DNA of 64,000 bases from Tragulus kanchil (GCA_022376925.1 JAIOJX010000026.1:204630900-204694899), one strand, 5' to 3'; shown: positions 1 to 11,800, counted from the stretch's first letter. A program made the numbers and translations. The notes: generated from the sequence alone by a model not told the origin.

Positions 1-300
1 AATGTTATATAAAAATTTATCTTGTATAAGAATTTATTATAACATATTAGTACAGTTTGTCATAATAAGAAACATTTGTTATAATATATTGATATATTAT
101 ATATAGGAATATATACTACATATATATATAATTACATATATATTCTTAGTTTCAAATTAGTTTTAAAGGGTTTTACAGGTTTTCAATGATAATTTTGATA
201 ATAATTAGTTATGATTCCAAAAATAAATTTTCTGATAACTTCAAAACCATGATTTCATTGTCTTCTTGAACCTAGTGTACTGATGAGAAGCTTTATTCTG
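1..300 (-). repeat. AT-rich inverted copy of a dispersed repeat
   Basis: Read on the minus strand, this stretch resembles 22.83-23.03 kb and more distantly 48.87-49.1 kb. The shared landmark is a 'cttctcatcagtacactagg' block followed by a run reading like 'tcatgtttttgaagtt' and then AT-rich sequence. It is probably part of an old LINE or another dispersed repeat; I cannot name the family. No coding signal is seen. Confidence 0.5.
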
Positions 301-1130
301 ACATGGTATTCATTCCGTTTTCATAAACTGGTATCCTCTGGCCTCTGTTACTAAGAACTTTTAAGAATTTGTCTTTATCCTTGTCTGTATTTAGTGCATT
401 TTACCCCTTTTTCTCTTTGCACTTGGTAGGCATTTACATTTGAAGTTTATTTATCCCAGAGGAAGCTTTCTCTGGAATAATTTTTACTGTTTTCTTGTGC
501 TCATCCTTTAATTCCTTTAATTGCAGGATTAAGAATTTTTCCCAGGCTTTGTTAGAAAGAACATTTTTTTAACTTTCTGGTAAATTTTTATTTGCATAAT
601 ATGGATATATTTTCTCTACCCTTCTTTCTTCCATTAGTTAGCTCTATTGAATTTTTATCTTTCAGAAATATTTTAGGGGCATTTCAATGGGATTATAGGA
701 GGAAGCAAACTCTGTGCTCAGGCAGCAGGGCTCCTCTTCAGAGGGCATGTGCCACTTCAACCATTCCACTGGGAACATGATGAAATGCTTCAGTTCAGAT
801 CTGGCTGGCCTGAGCACAGAGGGAAGGGATACTCTTTTACATTCTGATTGTATTTGAACCTAGGGTCACCCAAACTGAGTTGTTAACATAGAGTGACCAG
901 ACAGTTCGGGGGTCTGCCTGAGATCTGATGAGGGATGACAAAGGAAAATTTGTAGAGAACATTGGGAGTCTGTGGTTGGAGAAAATACAAAGTCATACAA
1001 TTTCCCATTTCACTCAGTTTATTCTGTAAGAGGTTAGCATATATGTTTAGGAAATACCCATAAAACACAAATGGATTACATAAAAAAATCAAATTCATTA
1101 CCAACCTAGTTTTATACTCACTTATAAAAA
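301..1130. other. Non-coding intergenic sequence
   Basis: AT-rich sequence with no supported gene. The short open frames at 592-780 and 883-1104 have no recognisable domain and look like chance. The region ends where the first 1 kb duplication starts. Confidence 0.6.
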
Positions 1131-3211
1131 TGCTTAAAACACTATTACTGCATATAATTATTGTAGGTATTGTCTGTAATCACTATCAAGTGCTGTTTAT
1201 TTACAGTTTAACACTGACTTTGCTTTGTGTTTGATTATCTCTGGCCTCTGATCCAAGGAGGTAGGAGTACACAACAAGACTCTCCCATTCTTTGTGACCC
1301 TTCCCATTAGCAAGCTTCTGGGAAGAGCAATGGAAAGAGCACAGAACATTGTTAATACATCTTTCTCCCATTTTGTTATAATGAGGAATGTCTCATACTT
1401 TGTCATTGAGGAGCTTATTTAATAGACTTTAATAATGATTGAAATCTTTAAAATCTGCAAGCTAAAGGTCCAATGTAAACATGGAGTGAAAATTTTGGAT
1501 GATGCAAATGACCAAAATTTCCCTCAAATCCTCCCAGTGGTATTAGAAACAACCTCCTGAGAAATGACTATTGCCTACTCTTGATCTTTATCAAATGCAA
1601 ATCAACTACTAAGATACATGAGCAACATAGGCAGAGTCATATAATGCAAGAATTTTAGAGGCCTTAGGAAGAGCCTCCAATTCATATCTCATCTCAGCAC
1701 AGGGCTGGTTGCTCTTTACTGACTAGTCTCAAACATGAAAGTAGCAAACAACCCAGATTCCTTTAATAAATTTTGATGGATAGCAGAAAATGTAGAAAAA
1801 TGCAAGACATCTCTTTTCATAATAGCCATTTGATATTGCTTTTTCTGTCTAGCTGATTTCTTCGACGTCCACTTCTACTGGAAGAGATTTCATTGTCTCA
1901 GATATTTGTTTGGAATTGACCAGAGGCTGCTCTGGTTTATTTTGAATGTCTAGAAGACTTACCTGCTAAAATACCACCATGGCTATTGAAAAGACTAATG
2001 AGTCAGGATAGTGGTTCCTAGAAACTTTGGTTTCAGATATAAAAAAATTAGTGAAAAAATTCAAGGAAACAGCATATACTTGCCAAATATTAACTTGGCC
2101 AGTAAGGATATCACAGAGAGTAGCAACAGGAACATGGACAATTTTATGTTCTGGAAACAAAAAAAAATTTCAACAAAGAAAAAAGGTATGCTTAAAACAC
2201 TATTACTGCATATAATTATTGTAGGTATTGTCTGTAATCACTATCAAGTGCTGTTTATTTACAGTTTAACACTGACTTTGCTTTGTGTTTGATTATCTCT
2301 GGCCTCTGATCCAAGGAGGTAGGAGTACACAACAAGACTCTCCCATTCTTTGTGACCCTTCCCATTAGCAAGCTTCTGGGAAGAGCAATGGAAAGAGCAC
2401 AGAACATTGTTAATACATCTTTCTCCCATTTTGTTATAATGAGGAATGTCTCATACTTTGTCATTGAGGAGCTTATTTAATAGACTTTAATAATGATTGA
2501 AATCTTTAAAATCTGCAAGCTAAAGGTCCAATGTAAACATGGAGTGAAAATTTTGGATGATGCAAATGACCAAAATTTCCCTCAAATCCTCCCAGTGGTA
2601 TTAGAAACAACCTCCTGAGAAATGACTATTGCCTACTCTTGATCTTTATCAAATGCAAATCAACTACTAAGATACATGAGCAACATAGGCAGAGTCATAT
2701 AATGAAGAATTTTAGAGGCCTTAGGAAGAGCCTCCAATTCATATCTCATCTCAGCACAGGGCTGGTTGCTCTTTACTGACTAGTCTCAAACATGAAAGTA
2801 GCAAACAACCCAGATTCCTTTAATAAATTTTGATGGATAGCAGAAAATGTAGAAAAATGCAAGACATCTCTTTTCATAATAGCCATTTGATATTGCTTTT
2901 TCTGTCTAGCTGATTTCTTCGACGTCCACTTCTACTGGAAGAGATTTCATTGTCTCAGATATTTGTTTGGAATTGACCAGAGGCTGCTCTGGTTTATTTT
3001 GAATGTCTAGAAGACTTACCTGCTAAAATACCACCATGGCTATTGAAAAGACTAATGAGTCAGGATAGTGGTTCCTAGAAACTTTGGTTTCAGATATAAA
3101 AAAATTAGTGAAAAAATTCAAGGAAACAGCATATACTTGCCAAATATTAACTTGGCCAGTAAGGATATCACAGAGAGTAGCAACAGGAACATGGACAATT
3201 TTATGTTCTGG
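1131..3211. repeat. Direct ~1.02 kb duplication, join 1
   Basis: Copy A spans about 1131-2154 and copy B about 2189-3211 (offset 1058, then 1057). They are nearly identical, with one base missing in B near 2704. The sequence between them (2155-2188) reads like a garbled version of what follows copy B at 3212-3235: both run to 'ggtatg', but the seam has extra A residues. The content is unique non-coding DNA. This is probably an unmerged assembly overlap. Confidence 0.9.
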
Positions 3212-3281
3212 CAAAATTTTCACAAAGAGAGGTATGTTTTAATAATAATTCAATAGCAAATTCATTATTTAAGAACAAATA

Positions 3282-3552
3282 GGGACTTCCCTGGTGGTCC
3301 AGTGGGTAAGGACACCGCCTTGCAGTGCAAGGGGTGCTGATTCGATCCCTGGTCTGGGAAGATCCCGTGTGCCATGGAGTTGTTAGACCGATGTGTCCAA
3401 CTACCGAGCCAGAGATCTGGAGCGCATGCGCCCGGAGCCAGTGCTCTGCAGCGAGAGAGGCCGCTGTGATGGGAGGCCCAGACAGGCCAAAGAACAAAGA
3501 TGGAAACAAAGGAAAAACCAATAGAAGTGCCCCCCTCCCCTCAAAAGAATAA
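3282..3552 (+). mobile_element. tRNA-derived SINE, CpG-rich family
   Basis: The head 'gggacttccctggtggtcca' is followed by an A-box-like segment, a B-box-like 'gattcgatccctgg', the landmark 'gatgtgtccaactaccgagc', and the family tail with 'caaagaacaaagatgg' and 'accaatagaagtg'. The same order recurs on both strands through the window. This copy is more diverged than those at 23.3 and 33.0 kb. Confidence 0.88.
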
Positions 3553-4118
3553 ATAGCAATTCTACAAGTTGAACAAACAATATGAGACAATATTTCGTTG
3601 TTCTTATTTTTCCCCATTTTTCTCTGACTAGTGAGGAGTTTGACTGCGTTCAGCAGTGACTCCCAGACTGGCACTTCAACATCACTGGGTCAGGATTTAA
3701 AGACAACACTAAAATACACAAACATTACAAAATCACTTTACAAACATGTTTCCTTCTGTGTAGGTTCTCTGCACCTTTTGGGAAGCTGGTCTTCACCTGA
3801 GGATGGTGCTTTCTAGGCACAGCAATGAGGGGTGTGCTTCTCCTTCTTCTTCCTGGTGGTGAAGCATTCACACGCCAACCTCCCCCAAATCCCCAAAGGT
3901 CAAGATTGTGCCAGTCTTGCTTCCCTTCAATACTGTTAGCACTGACTTAGGGTCCTTCTTCCATCTTAGTTTTAATACCCAGAACTTTGTCATTCTCACC
4001 AGAACTATTTCATATATATATATATATATACACACACATATATATATATAAACATTTAAAGTATAAACACTTGCTATATTAAGTACTATATCATGTGCTC
4101 TAGGGAAAATTTTTTTTG
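3553..4118. other. Non-coding spacer with a TA/CA microsatellite
   Basis: No gene is supported. A (TA)n run interrupted by (CA) lies at about 4012-4050. The remainder is unremarkable AT-rich sequence between two SINEs. Confidence 0.6.
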
Positions 4119-4371
4119 ATCTCTTTTATTGGTCCTTCATTTATTCACTCTCATCCATCTTCTCTCTTTGGCCTGTGTGGGTCTCCCACAGCAGTGGCTT
4201 CCCTCACCGTACAGCATAGGCTCTGGGCACATGCGCCCCAGAGCACCAGCCCACGATTGGACACACACCAGTCCAGCCACTACATGTCACATGGGATCCT
4301 CCCAGGCCAGGAATCAAATCAGCACCCCCTGCACCGCAAGGTGGACTCTCCACCCACTGGACCACCTGCAT
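4119..4371 (-). mobile_element. tRNA-derived SINE, CpG-rich family, diverged copy
   Basis: In reverse orientation the landmarks are 'tattggtccttcatttatt', 'gcctgtgtgggtctcccac', 'gcacatgcgcc', 'ccaggccagg' and the terminal 'ccactggaccacctg'. CpG sites are partly decayed relative to the copy at 12974-13297. Confidence 0.85.
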
Positions 4372-5077
4372 TAGAAATATTACCCCCAGTAACCATCATA
4401 ATAATCTTCCATTGAAGGCAATGTTATTATCCCCATTTTACAACTGAATTACTGAGGTCTCAGTAGGTTATAGGAAATTGGGGAGATTCTGGGTTCAACT
4501 AGAGGCCAACTGGATCCAGAGTGAATGCTCTTACCATGCACTTAGAGCTGCTTCAGAGTTTCCAGAAATTCTCTCCTTCTAGGATATCACCTCCATTCTG
4601 CCTTAGTCCTTACCTAGGACTTATAATTGTCAGCTACAATCTTTTATTTGAAATCCCTGGGATTTCTAGAAATCAGATTTTTTTTTTTCATTTAAAAAGC
4701 ATATCCATTAAGTTGGAATAGACAAATGGATTGTGTTTTGTCATCAAAACATTACTTCTGCTCCAATAATCAGATAGTCAACACAATGTTAATGTATCTG
4801 CATGAATATTCAGATAGACTGATACGAAATTAACATTAGAAACTGCCTCATGTCAATGTTTGCCACCAAATTACTTAGACGCAAACTTCCAATGCTATAC
4901 ATTTTAGAATTTCAGAATGTGGACTTGTACTAAGATCTGAAATCCCTCCAGTTTGGGTACCTGATCGCTGATGCCAGACTTTCAACCTCATTTGCTCTAG
5001 AAAGTCAACTCGAAGTCACATTTCACCTCTCGCTTGATAAAATTCATTACTCTTCTCCACACCCACCCTAAATGTCT
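4372..5077. other. Non-coding intergenic sequence
   Basis: I see no gene, RNA gene or recognisable element. The open frame at 4521-4721 has no recognisable domain. Confidence 0.5.
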
Positions 5078-7325
5078 AGTTTCAAGAAAGACTGGATATT
5101 ATAGTTGGGAGATGTGCTTATGTGGGTATAGGCTGAACATGGAAAATCTCTGTACCTTCCACACAATTTTGTTTTGAACCTGAAACTTCTCTAAAAACTC
5201 TTTTGTTTTTTGTTGTTGTTAATGTTGTTTTAAATTTTTGATTTTTTAATTTTTATTTTTTGTTTTGTTTTGAAAATTAGCTTAATTATACCTATAGTAT
5301 AAGGTTGGTGATTGCTAAATATCTGATAATAGCTCATTATCTTCAACAGTCTATTAAAGCTTCAAAATCCAGTTTTTTAAATGAATGTGTTGATTTTCAT
5401 CCTGTGTTACTTTTCTAAAATTTCTTCTTTGCCAGCTTTTCTACCATTGAAATGGAAAGTATCCAGGAGAGTGTCTTAGTTTCCTAGGGCTACTATAACA
5501 AATGACCACAACCATGCCAGCTTTATTCTCTCATAGAAATGTGCTCTCTTACAGTCCCATAGGCAGAGGTCTGAAATCAATATAATCACAGGACCATGCT
5601 CCTTCCATGGCTCCGGCTAGAGTCATTCTCTGTCTTCCAGCTTCTGGTGGTTCCAGGTGTGCCCTGGCTTATGGCAGCATCATTCCAGTCTCTGCCTCCA
5701 TCCTCATGAGGCCCTCACTCTGCTCTCTCTGTTTCTCAACTTCAGTCTCTTATAGGGACACTGCTCTTAGATTTAGTGCTCATCCATGTAGTACAGGATG
5801 ATCTCATCTTAAACCCATGAAGGCCTCTTTTACAAAGAGGATCTACTCTGGAGGTTAGAAAATGGACATATCATTTAGGAGGGCAGCACTGAATCCACTA
5901 CAGAGGGAGATGTGAGGTCTTGTGTCTGTGAGGATCTCACAACAACAGAAGGGTTTACACCCATTTCTCACATGTATGGAGAGACATTGTAATCTGCTTC
6001 CAGTGACAACATCCTGAGAGGGGAACAATGTTTTCTCTACCAGCACTGACTGCTGTAGAAGCTCAGAAAGGAGGATGTGTCTAAATACCATGGGGTTTTA
6101 ATGCTTTCCTGTAATGTGATTCGTCCTTCTCAAGTTGCTCACAGTGTGCATTCCCCATTTCCAGTGCAGATGCAAATGATTAACTGGAGAAAAAATCCAG
6201 TTTCAAGAAAGACTGGATATTATAGTTGGGAGATGTGCTTATGTGGGTATAGGCTGAACATGGAAAATCTCTGTACCTTCCACACAATTTTGTTTTGAAC
6301 CTGAAACTTCTCTAAAAACTCTTTTGTTTTTTGTTGTTGTTAATGTTGTTTTAAATTTTTGATTTTTTAATTTTTATTTTTTGTTTTGTTTTGAAAATTA
6401 GCTTAATTATACCTATAGTATAAGGTTGGTGATTGCTAAATATCTGATAATAGCTCATTATCTTCAACAGTCTATTAAAGCTTCAAAATCCAGTTTTTTA
6501 AATGAATGTGTTGATTTTCATCCTGTGTTACTTTTCTAAAATTTCTTCTTTGCCAGCTTTTCTACCATTGAAATGGAAAGTATCCAGGAGAGTGTCTTAG
6601 TTTCCTAGGGCTACTATAACAAATGACCACAACCATGCCAGCTTTATTCTCTCATAGAAATGTGCTCTCTTACAGTCCCATAGGCAGAGGTCTGAAATCA
6701 ATATAATCACAGGACCATGCTCCTTCCATGGCTCCGGCTAGAGTCATTCTCTGTCTTCCAGCTTCTGGTGGTTCCAGGTGTGCCCTGGCTTATGGCAGCA
6801 TCATTCCAGTCTCTGCCTCCATCCTCATGAGGCCCTCACTCTGCTCTCTCTGTTTCTCAACTTCAGTCTCTTATAGGGACACTGCTCTTAGATTTAGTGC
6901 TCATCCATGTAGTACAGGATGATCTCATCTTAAACCCATGAAGGCCTCTTTTACAAAGAGGATCTACTCTGGAGGTTAGAAAATGGACATATCATTTAGG
7001 AGGGCAGCACTGAATCCACTACAGAGGGAGATGTGAGGTCTTGTGTCTGTGAGGATCTCACAACAACAGAAGGGTTTACACCCATTTCTCACATGTATGG
7101 AGAGACATTGTAATCTGCTTCCAGTGACAACATCCTGAGAGGGGAACAATGTTTTCTCTACCAGCACTGACTGCTGTAGAAGCTCAGAAAGGAGGATGTG
7201 TCTAAATACCATGGGGTTTTAATGCTTTCCTGTAATGTGATTCGTCCTTCTCAAGTTGCTCACAGTGTGCATTCCCCATTTCCAGTGCAGATGCAAAAAT
7301 GATTAACTGGAGAAAAAAATCCAGG
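5078..7325. repeat. Direct ~1.12 kb duplication, join 2
   Basis: Copy A is 5078-6198 and copy B is 6199-7325 (offset 1121), abutting with no gap. Copies match throughout except at the end of A. There 'gcaaatgattaactggag' and the following A run are shorter than in B ('gcaaaaatgattaactggag' with one extra A later), which are homopolymer indels. Short open frames repeat at the same offset. Confidence 0.92.
5471..5903 (+). repeat. Old eutherian interspersed repeat (second copy 6592-7024)
   Basis: It opens 'gtgtcttagtttcctaggg' and contains 'ctataacaaatgaccacaa', 'cttatagggacactgctctt', 'gatgatctcatcttaaaccc' and a terminal 'gaatccactacag'. This order is familiar from a widespread old mammalian repeat, but I cannot name its family with certainty. 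The second copy is part of join 2, not an independent insertion. Confidence 0.6.
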
Positions 7326-7331
7326 TATTAA

Positions 7332-9511
7332 CTCTCACTGCTTGTATCCTATTCTCTGTAACAAAAACCCAATAAAAAAGTGGCCACAACAGGACTGAGA
7401 AGAGGGAAACGGTTCAAGTCTAGGTATTAAAACACACACACACACAAATGTCTTTGGCCAAAGAAAGATATTAGGTGACTTAATGTGAAGAGTTGTTTTG
7501 TAGAATAACTTTCTTAATAAACACTCTTAAAAATAACCTTCCATGTTCACACCTTGCACTACAGGGATTCCATCGAGGGATTTTCCCATTGATGGCATTT
7601 ACATATTTGGAAGCACTGTGTGTTTTAGGCAATAATGCTGATAAACTAATAGGAGATGAGGCTTTCACTCTGTGATTACTTAACCACATCTCTGCCTGTG
7701 GCAAGAGGAACTCTAGAGGTAAAAAAATAGAAAAATATTTAAGACTAAAAGAGGATTTTATCAAATTCAAGGACCTGATCTCCAATTTGTTGAAATTATC
7801 TCCGAGTGATCTTGTCCAGTATAATTTTCTTGTATTTTATTTTGATATTGAACACATTGGAGATTTACAGTAAGAAATGGAAAATTCAAAATATTACTAA
7901 TATCTGATACTTTCCTCAGACATCATACTGTGTGTATGTTTTTTCCACCAGATGCACTGAACTTCCGTGGAAATCAAGGACAGAATTCACCAAACATAAA
8001 GGACAGATCATGAACAGCAGCTCATCCACTCCTACCCCTGGGCAGCTCTGCTACGAGCACCTGAACGGATCCTGTGTGAAAACCCCCTACTCGCCTGCAT
8101 CCCGGCTGATTCTGTACACCGTGTATGGCCTGGGGGCTGTGCTGGCCGTCTTTGGAAACCTCCTCGTGGTGACTGCCATCCTTCATTTCAAGCAACTGCA
8201 CTCACCAACCAATTTTCTCATCGCCTCTCTGGCCTGTGCGGACTTTCTAGTAGGAGTGACCGTGATGCCCTTCAGCATGGTCAGGTCTGTGGAGAGCTGC
8301 TGGTACTTTGGGAGAACTTTCTGCACTTTTCACACATGCTTTGATACAGCATTCTGTTACTCTTCTCTCTTCCACTTGTGCTTCATCTCCATTGACAGGT
8401 ACATTGCTGTTACTGACCCTCTCACTGCTTGTATCCTATTCTCTGTAACAAAAACCCAATAAAAAAGTGGCCACAACAGGACTGAGAAGAGGGAAACGGT
8501 TCAAGTCTAGGTATTAAAACACACACACACACAAATGTCTTTGGCCAAAGAAAGATATTAGGTGACTTAATGTGAAGAGTTGTTTTGTAGAATAACTTTC
8601 TTAATAAACACTTTTAAAAAATAACCTTCCATGTTCACACCTTGCACTACAGGGATTCCATCGAGGGATTTTCCCATTGATGGCATTTACATATTTGGAA
8701 GCACTGTGTGTTTTAGGCAATAATGCTGATAAACTAATAGGAGATGAGGCTTTCACTCTGTGATTACTTAACCACATCTCTGCCTGTGGCAAGAGGAACT
8801 CTAGAGGTAAAAAAATAGAAAAATATTTAAGACTAAAAGAGGATTTTATCAAATTCAAGGACCTGATCTCCAATTTGTTGAAATTATCTCCGAGTGATCT
8901 TGTCCAGTATAATTTTCTTGTATTTTATTTTGATATTGAACACATTGGAGATTTACAGTAAGAAATGGAAAATTCAAAATATTACTAATATCTGATACTT
9001 TCCTCAGACATCATACTGTGTGTATGTTTTTTCCACCAGATGCACTGAACTTCCGTGGAAATCAAGGACAGAATTCACCAAACATAAAGGACAGATCATG
9101 AACAGCAGCTCATCCACTCCTACCCCTGGGCAGCTCTGCTACGAGCACCTGAACGGATCCTGTGTGAAAACCCCCTACTCGCCTGCATCCCGGCTGATTC
9201 TGTACACCGTGTATGGCCTGGGGGCTGTGCTGGCCGTCTTTGGAAACCTCCTCGTGGTGACTGCCATCCTTCATTTCAAGCAACTGCACTCACCAACCAA
9301 TTTTCTCATCGCCTCTCTGGCCTGTGCGGACTTTCTAGTAGGAGTGACCGTGATGCCCTTCAGCATGGTCAGGTCTGTGGAGAGCTGCTGGTACTTTGGG
9401 AGAACTTTCTGCACTTTTCACACATGCTTTGATACAGCATTCTGTTACTCTTCTCTCTTCCACTTGTGCTTCATCTCCATTGACAGGTACATTGCTGTTA
9501 CTGACCCTCTG
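7332..9511. repeat. Direct ~1.09 kb duplication, join 3, cutting TAAR6
   Basis: Copy A is 7332-8420 and copy B is 8419-9511 (offset 1087-1088), fused through a 'ctct' overlap. Copy A breaks off inside the TAAR6 reading frame just after the DRY region and drops straight back into upstream flank ('cactgcttgtatcc'). Copy B continues into the complete gene. Differences are single-base and homopolymer-type (near 7527 against 8613). Confidence 0.93.
8010..8423 (+). pseudogene. TAAR6: Truncated duplicate of TAAR6 5' end
   Basis: This segment encodes residues 1-138 of the TAAR6-like receptor: N terminus, TM1-TM3 and the DRY...DPL segment. It matches 9098-9511 without visible change. The frame then runs into about 12 unrelated residues from duplicated upstream sequence and stops at 8462. 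It lacks TM4-TM7, so no functional receptor can result. Because the break coincides exactly with the edge of a 1.09 kb direct duplication, I read it as an assembly artefact and not a real pseudogene. If real, it would be a very recent partial tandem duplicate. Confidence 0.85.
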
Positions 9512-10135
9512 CTCTATCCCACCAAGTTCACGGTGTCTGTGTCATGTCTATGCATCAGCATCTCCTGGATCCTGCCCACTGTGTACAGTGGTGCTGTGTT
9601 CTACACAGGTGCCAATGAGAGTGGGCTAGAGGAATTATCTAGTGCCCTCAACTGTGTAGGAGGTTGTCAGGTGGTTGTAAATCAAAACTGGGTGTTGATA
9701 GATTTTCTCTCCTTCCTTATACCCATTCTTGTTATGCTAAGTCTTTATGGTAATATTTTTCTTGTGGCCAGACAACAGGCTAAAAAGATTGAAAATACTG
9801 GTAGCAAAACAGAGTCGTCATCAGACAGTTTTAAATCCAGAGTGGCCAAGAGAGAAAGAAAAGCAGCAAAAACCCTGGGTATCACGGTCATAGCCTTTAT
9901 AATTTCCTGGTTACCCTACAGTATTGACTCATTAATTGATGCCTTTATGGGCTTCATAACCCCAGCCTATATCTATGAGATTTGCTGTTGGTGTGCTTAT
10001 TATAATTCAGCCATGAACCCCTTAATCTATGCTTTATTTTACCCTTGGTTTAAGAAAGCCATCAGAATTATTGTGAGTGGTCGGCTTTTCAAGAATGGTT
10101 CTGCAAGCATGAATTTGTTCTCTGAACAAATGTAA
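9098..10135 (+). CDS. TAAR6: Trace amine-associated receptor 6-like, intact olfactory GPCR
   Basis: Encodes a 345-residue class A GPCR in one exon, the same length as human TAAR6. I chose the ATG at 9098 over an in-frame one at 9020 because it gives the family N terminus MNSSSS. Visible features: glycosylation sites at N2 and N19, GN50 in TM1, D78 in TM2, C105 and C190 for the ECL2 disulfide, amine-binding D112 (3.32), DRY 129-131, D202 (5.43), SWLP 270-273 in TM6, and NPLIY 307-311 in TM7. The C terminus ends NLFSEQM, close to TAAR6. D3.32 with D5.43 fits diamine recognition, as reported for TAAR6/8. Expected site is olfactory sensory neuron cilia, coupling through Golf. A pyrimidine tract ending 'ccaccag' at about 9038 could be the acceptor of a coding-terminal exon preceded by a non-coding exon. 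TAAR8 is the main alternative label. Confidence 0.9.
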   Translation: MNSSSSTPTPGQLCYEHLNGSCVKTPYSPASRLILYTVYGLGAVLAVFGNLLVVTAILHFKQLHSPTNFLIASLACADFLVGVTVMPFSMVRSVESCWYFGRTFCTFHTCFDTAFCYSSLFHLCFISIDRYIAVTDPLLYPTKFTVSVSCLCISISWILPTVYSGAVFYTGANESGLEELSSALNCVGGCQVVVNQNWVLIDFLSFLIPILVMLSLYGNIFLVARQQAKKIENTGSKTESSSDSFKSRVAKRERKAAKTLGITVIAFIISWLPYSIDSLIDAFMGFITPAYIYEICCWCAYYNSAMNPLIYALFYPWFKKAIRIIVSGRLFKNGSASMNLFSEQM

Positions 10136-11611
10136 GCCATTGGCTTGAAGAAGTGAAAGATATCTTTACATATTCCAAACGAAATAAGCTTTAAAATCAA
10201 GTAATATTGTTAATGAAGAGAAAAAGGAATTGCTTTTGCAATTTAGATGGATAAGTCAGTGTATTTTTGTCTATTTTAGGATGCTCACTTCCTTCTCCAA
10301 AATGTTGCTTCTCCAAAAATATTTATGTGACTAAAAATGTTAAATCTCTATTTGTTAACTACTGTGAAACTCACTGTACTCCACTTCCTGCAAACCCTTT
10401 CTCCTCCTCTTTTGTGTTTATTCCATTGACTCTTCCCTTTATAATCTGAAAATGTCTTTTTATTAACTTCTTTTCCTCTTTTTCTTACAAAGTCTTCTAC
10501 TCACAACTTGTCAAATATTTCTCTATGATGACTTTCATTGTGATTTTTTTGCAATAAAACTTAATCAAATTGGCCAATATTAAAGAAGAGTTCATTAAAC
10601 ATAAAATTAATATCTTAATAATGCTAAATTTCTTACTGATGACCTGAAAAATCTGAAAATATTTTGTTGGCATTTTGGGAGTTTCCCAATAACTGTGACG
10701 TGAAATAAAGTGCTTGAAAGTGGTCCATTAAATTGGGGAGGAGAAATGGTACCCCAGTTTCATACCGTCACCTTTATACTTTACCTTCTTGGTGATGTGA
10801 ACGTCCTTGAGCATCAGATAAAAATATATTTACTAACAAATAATTGACATAATGGTCATATTTTCTAGTTACCTCAAATTTGAGTACTTTCCTACCCTGT
10901 AAGTTAATTATTTCTCTCCTTAGGCCTCCTGTACATGTCTGTTTTTACTACCAAATTTACCTTTTTTTCATTTTCAAAGGTTTCTTTGGTCCACATTCCC
11001 TGTTAATGCTCTGTATTCTCTGTCTTTCTTTGGATTTGGTTTACCTTCATTTTTGAGCAGCTTGTTTCTTGGGTTCTGGTATTTCTGGAGCTCCTAAAGG
11101 TCTCTAGCCTTACACATCAGCCATTTCATACTCAATGTGAGACTCATATTTTACATCTAATAGGATATTTTGTAACTGTGGGAAAAAGTATGACCAAATG
11201 CTACACCTCCTGCAATGGTAGTTATCCTTTTATAACTACTTAGAAATAGTTTTATGTAATAGTTTCCTTATTCCATGAGGTTTTTTGTTTTACCATCCAG
11301 TCTTGATAGAAGGCAATATCCTGTCATTTATTTCCTACAAGTTTTTTTTGAGTTTAAACATTGTCATGATAAAAAAAGATACTGTTATTAATTAAATTAT
11401 TAGGAAAATAGATAATTTTAAAATGTTGATGTGGTATAAAACTTCTTGAAAAATTCTTAAGCATTTTGCTTCATGTAGTTCACAAAATCAAAACCGGTTT
11501 CTTCCAGATGTTAAAAGGATAGAAGATAACATAGCTTGTATAACTTGTACTGGTGGAATCAGAACAGAAAATGCATATGCACTAAATTTGTCTTTTTAAA
11601 GAAAACACATC
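10136..11611 (+). other. TAAR6 3' flank and intergenic sequence
   Basis: AT-rich, single copy. The first good polyadenylation signal, AATAAA, is at about 10553-10558, some 420 bases past the stop, and is a plausible 3' end of the TAAR6 transcript. Beyond it I see no gene or clear element up to the SINE at 11612. Confidence 0.5.
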
Positions 11612-11800
11612 AGGGCTTCCCTGGTGGCTCAGTGGTAAAGAATCCACCTGCAGTGCAGGAGATCTAGATTCAGTCCCTGGGTCAGGGAGATCCCCTGGAG
11701 AAGGAAATGGAAACACAATATTCTTGCCTAGGAAATCGCATGGACAGAGGAGCCTGGAAGGCTACAGTCCATGTGCTCGATGAGAAAGTCGGGTGCAACT
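11612..11800 (+). mobile_element. Bov-tA SINE
   Basis: The tRNA head 'gggcttccctggtggctcag' with 'aaagaatccacctgcagtgc' is followed by the BovB-derived body ('cctggagaaggaaatgg', 'cttgcctaggaaat', 'atggacagaggagcctgg', 'ggctacagtccatg'). The composite tRNA head plus BovB tail is the ruminant Bov-tA signature. Confidence 0.9.

Noticed and set aside
3282..3360. tRNA gene at SINE heads
   Set aside because: A- and B-box-like segments are present, but the cloverleaf is not intact and the sequence continues into the SINE body.
9020..9097. Upstream in-frame ATG giving a 371-residue TAAR6
   Set aside because: The added 26 residues have no family counterpart, and a splice-acceptor-like tract lies inside; the MNSSSS start gives the usual length.
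8010..10135. Recent lineage-specific expansion of TAAR genes by small tandem duplications
   Set aside because: The extra copies are all partial, break at the edges of constant-size 1.1 kb units that also occur in non-genic DNA, and share even pseudogene lesions. Assembly duplication explains them better.
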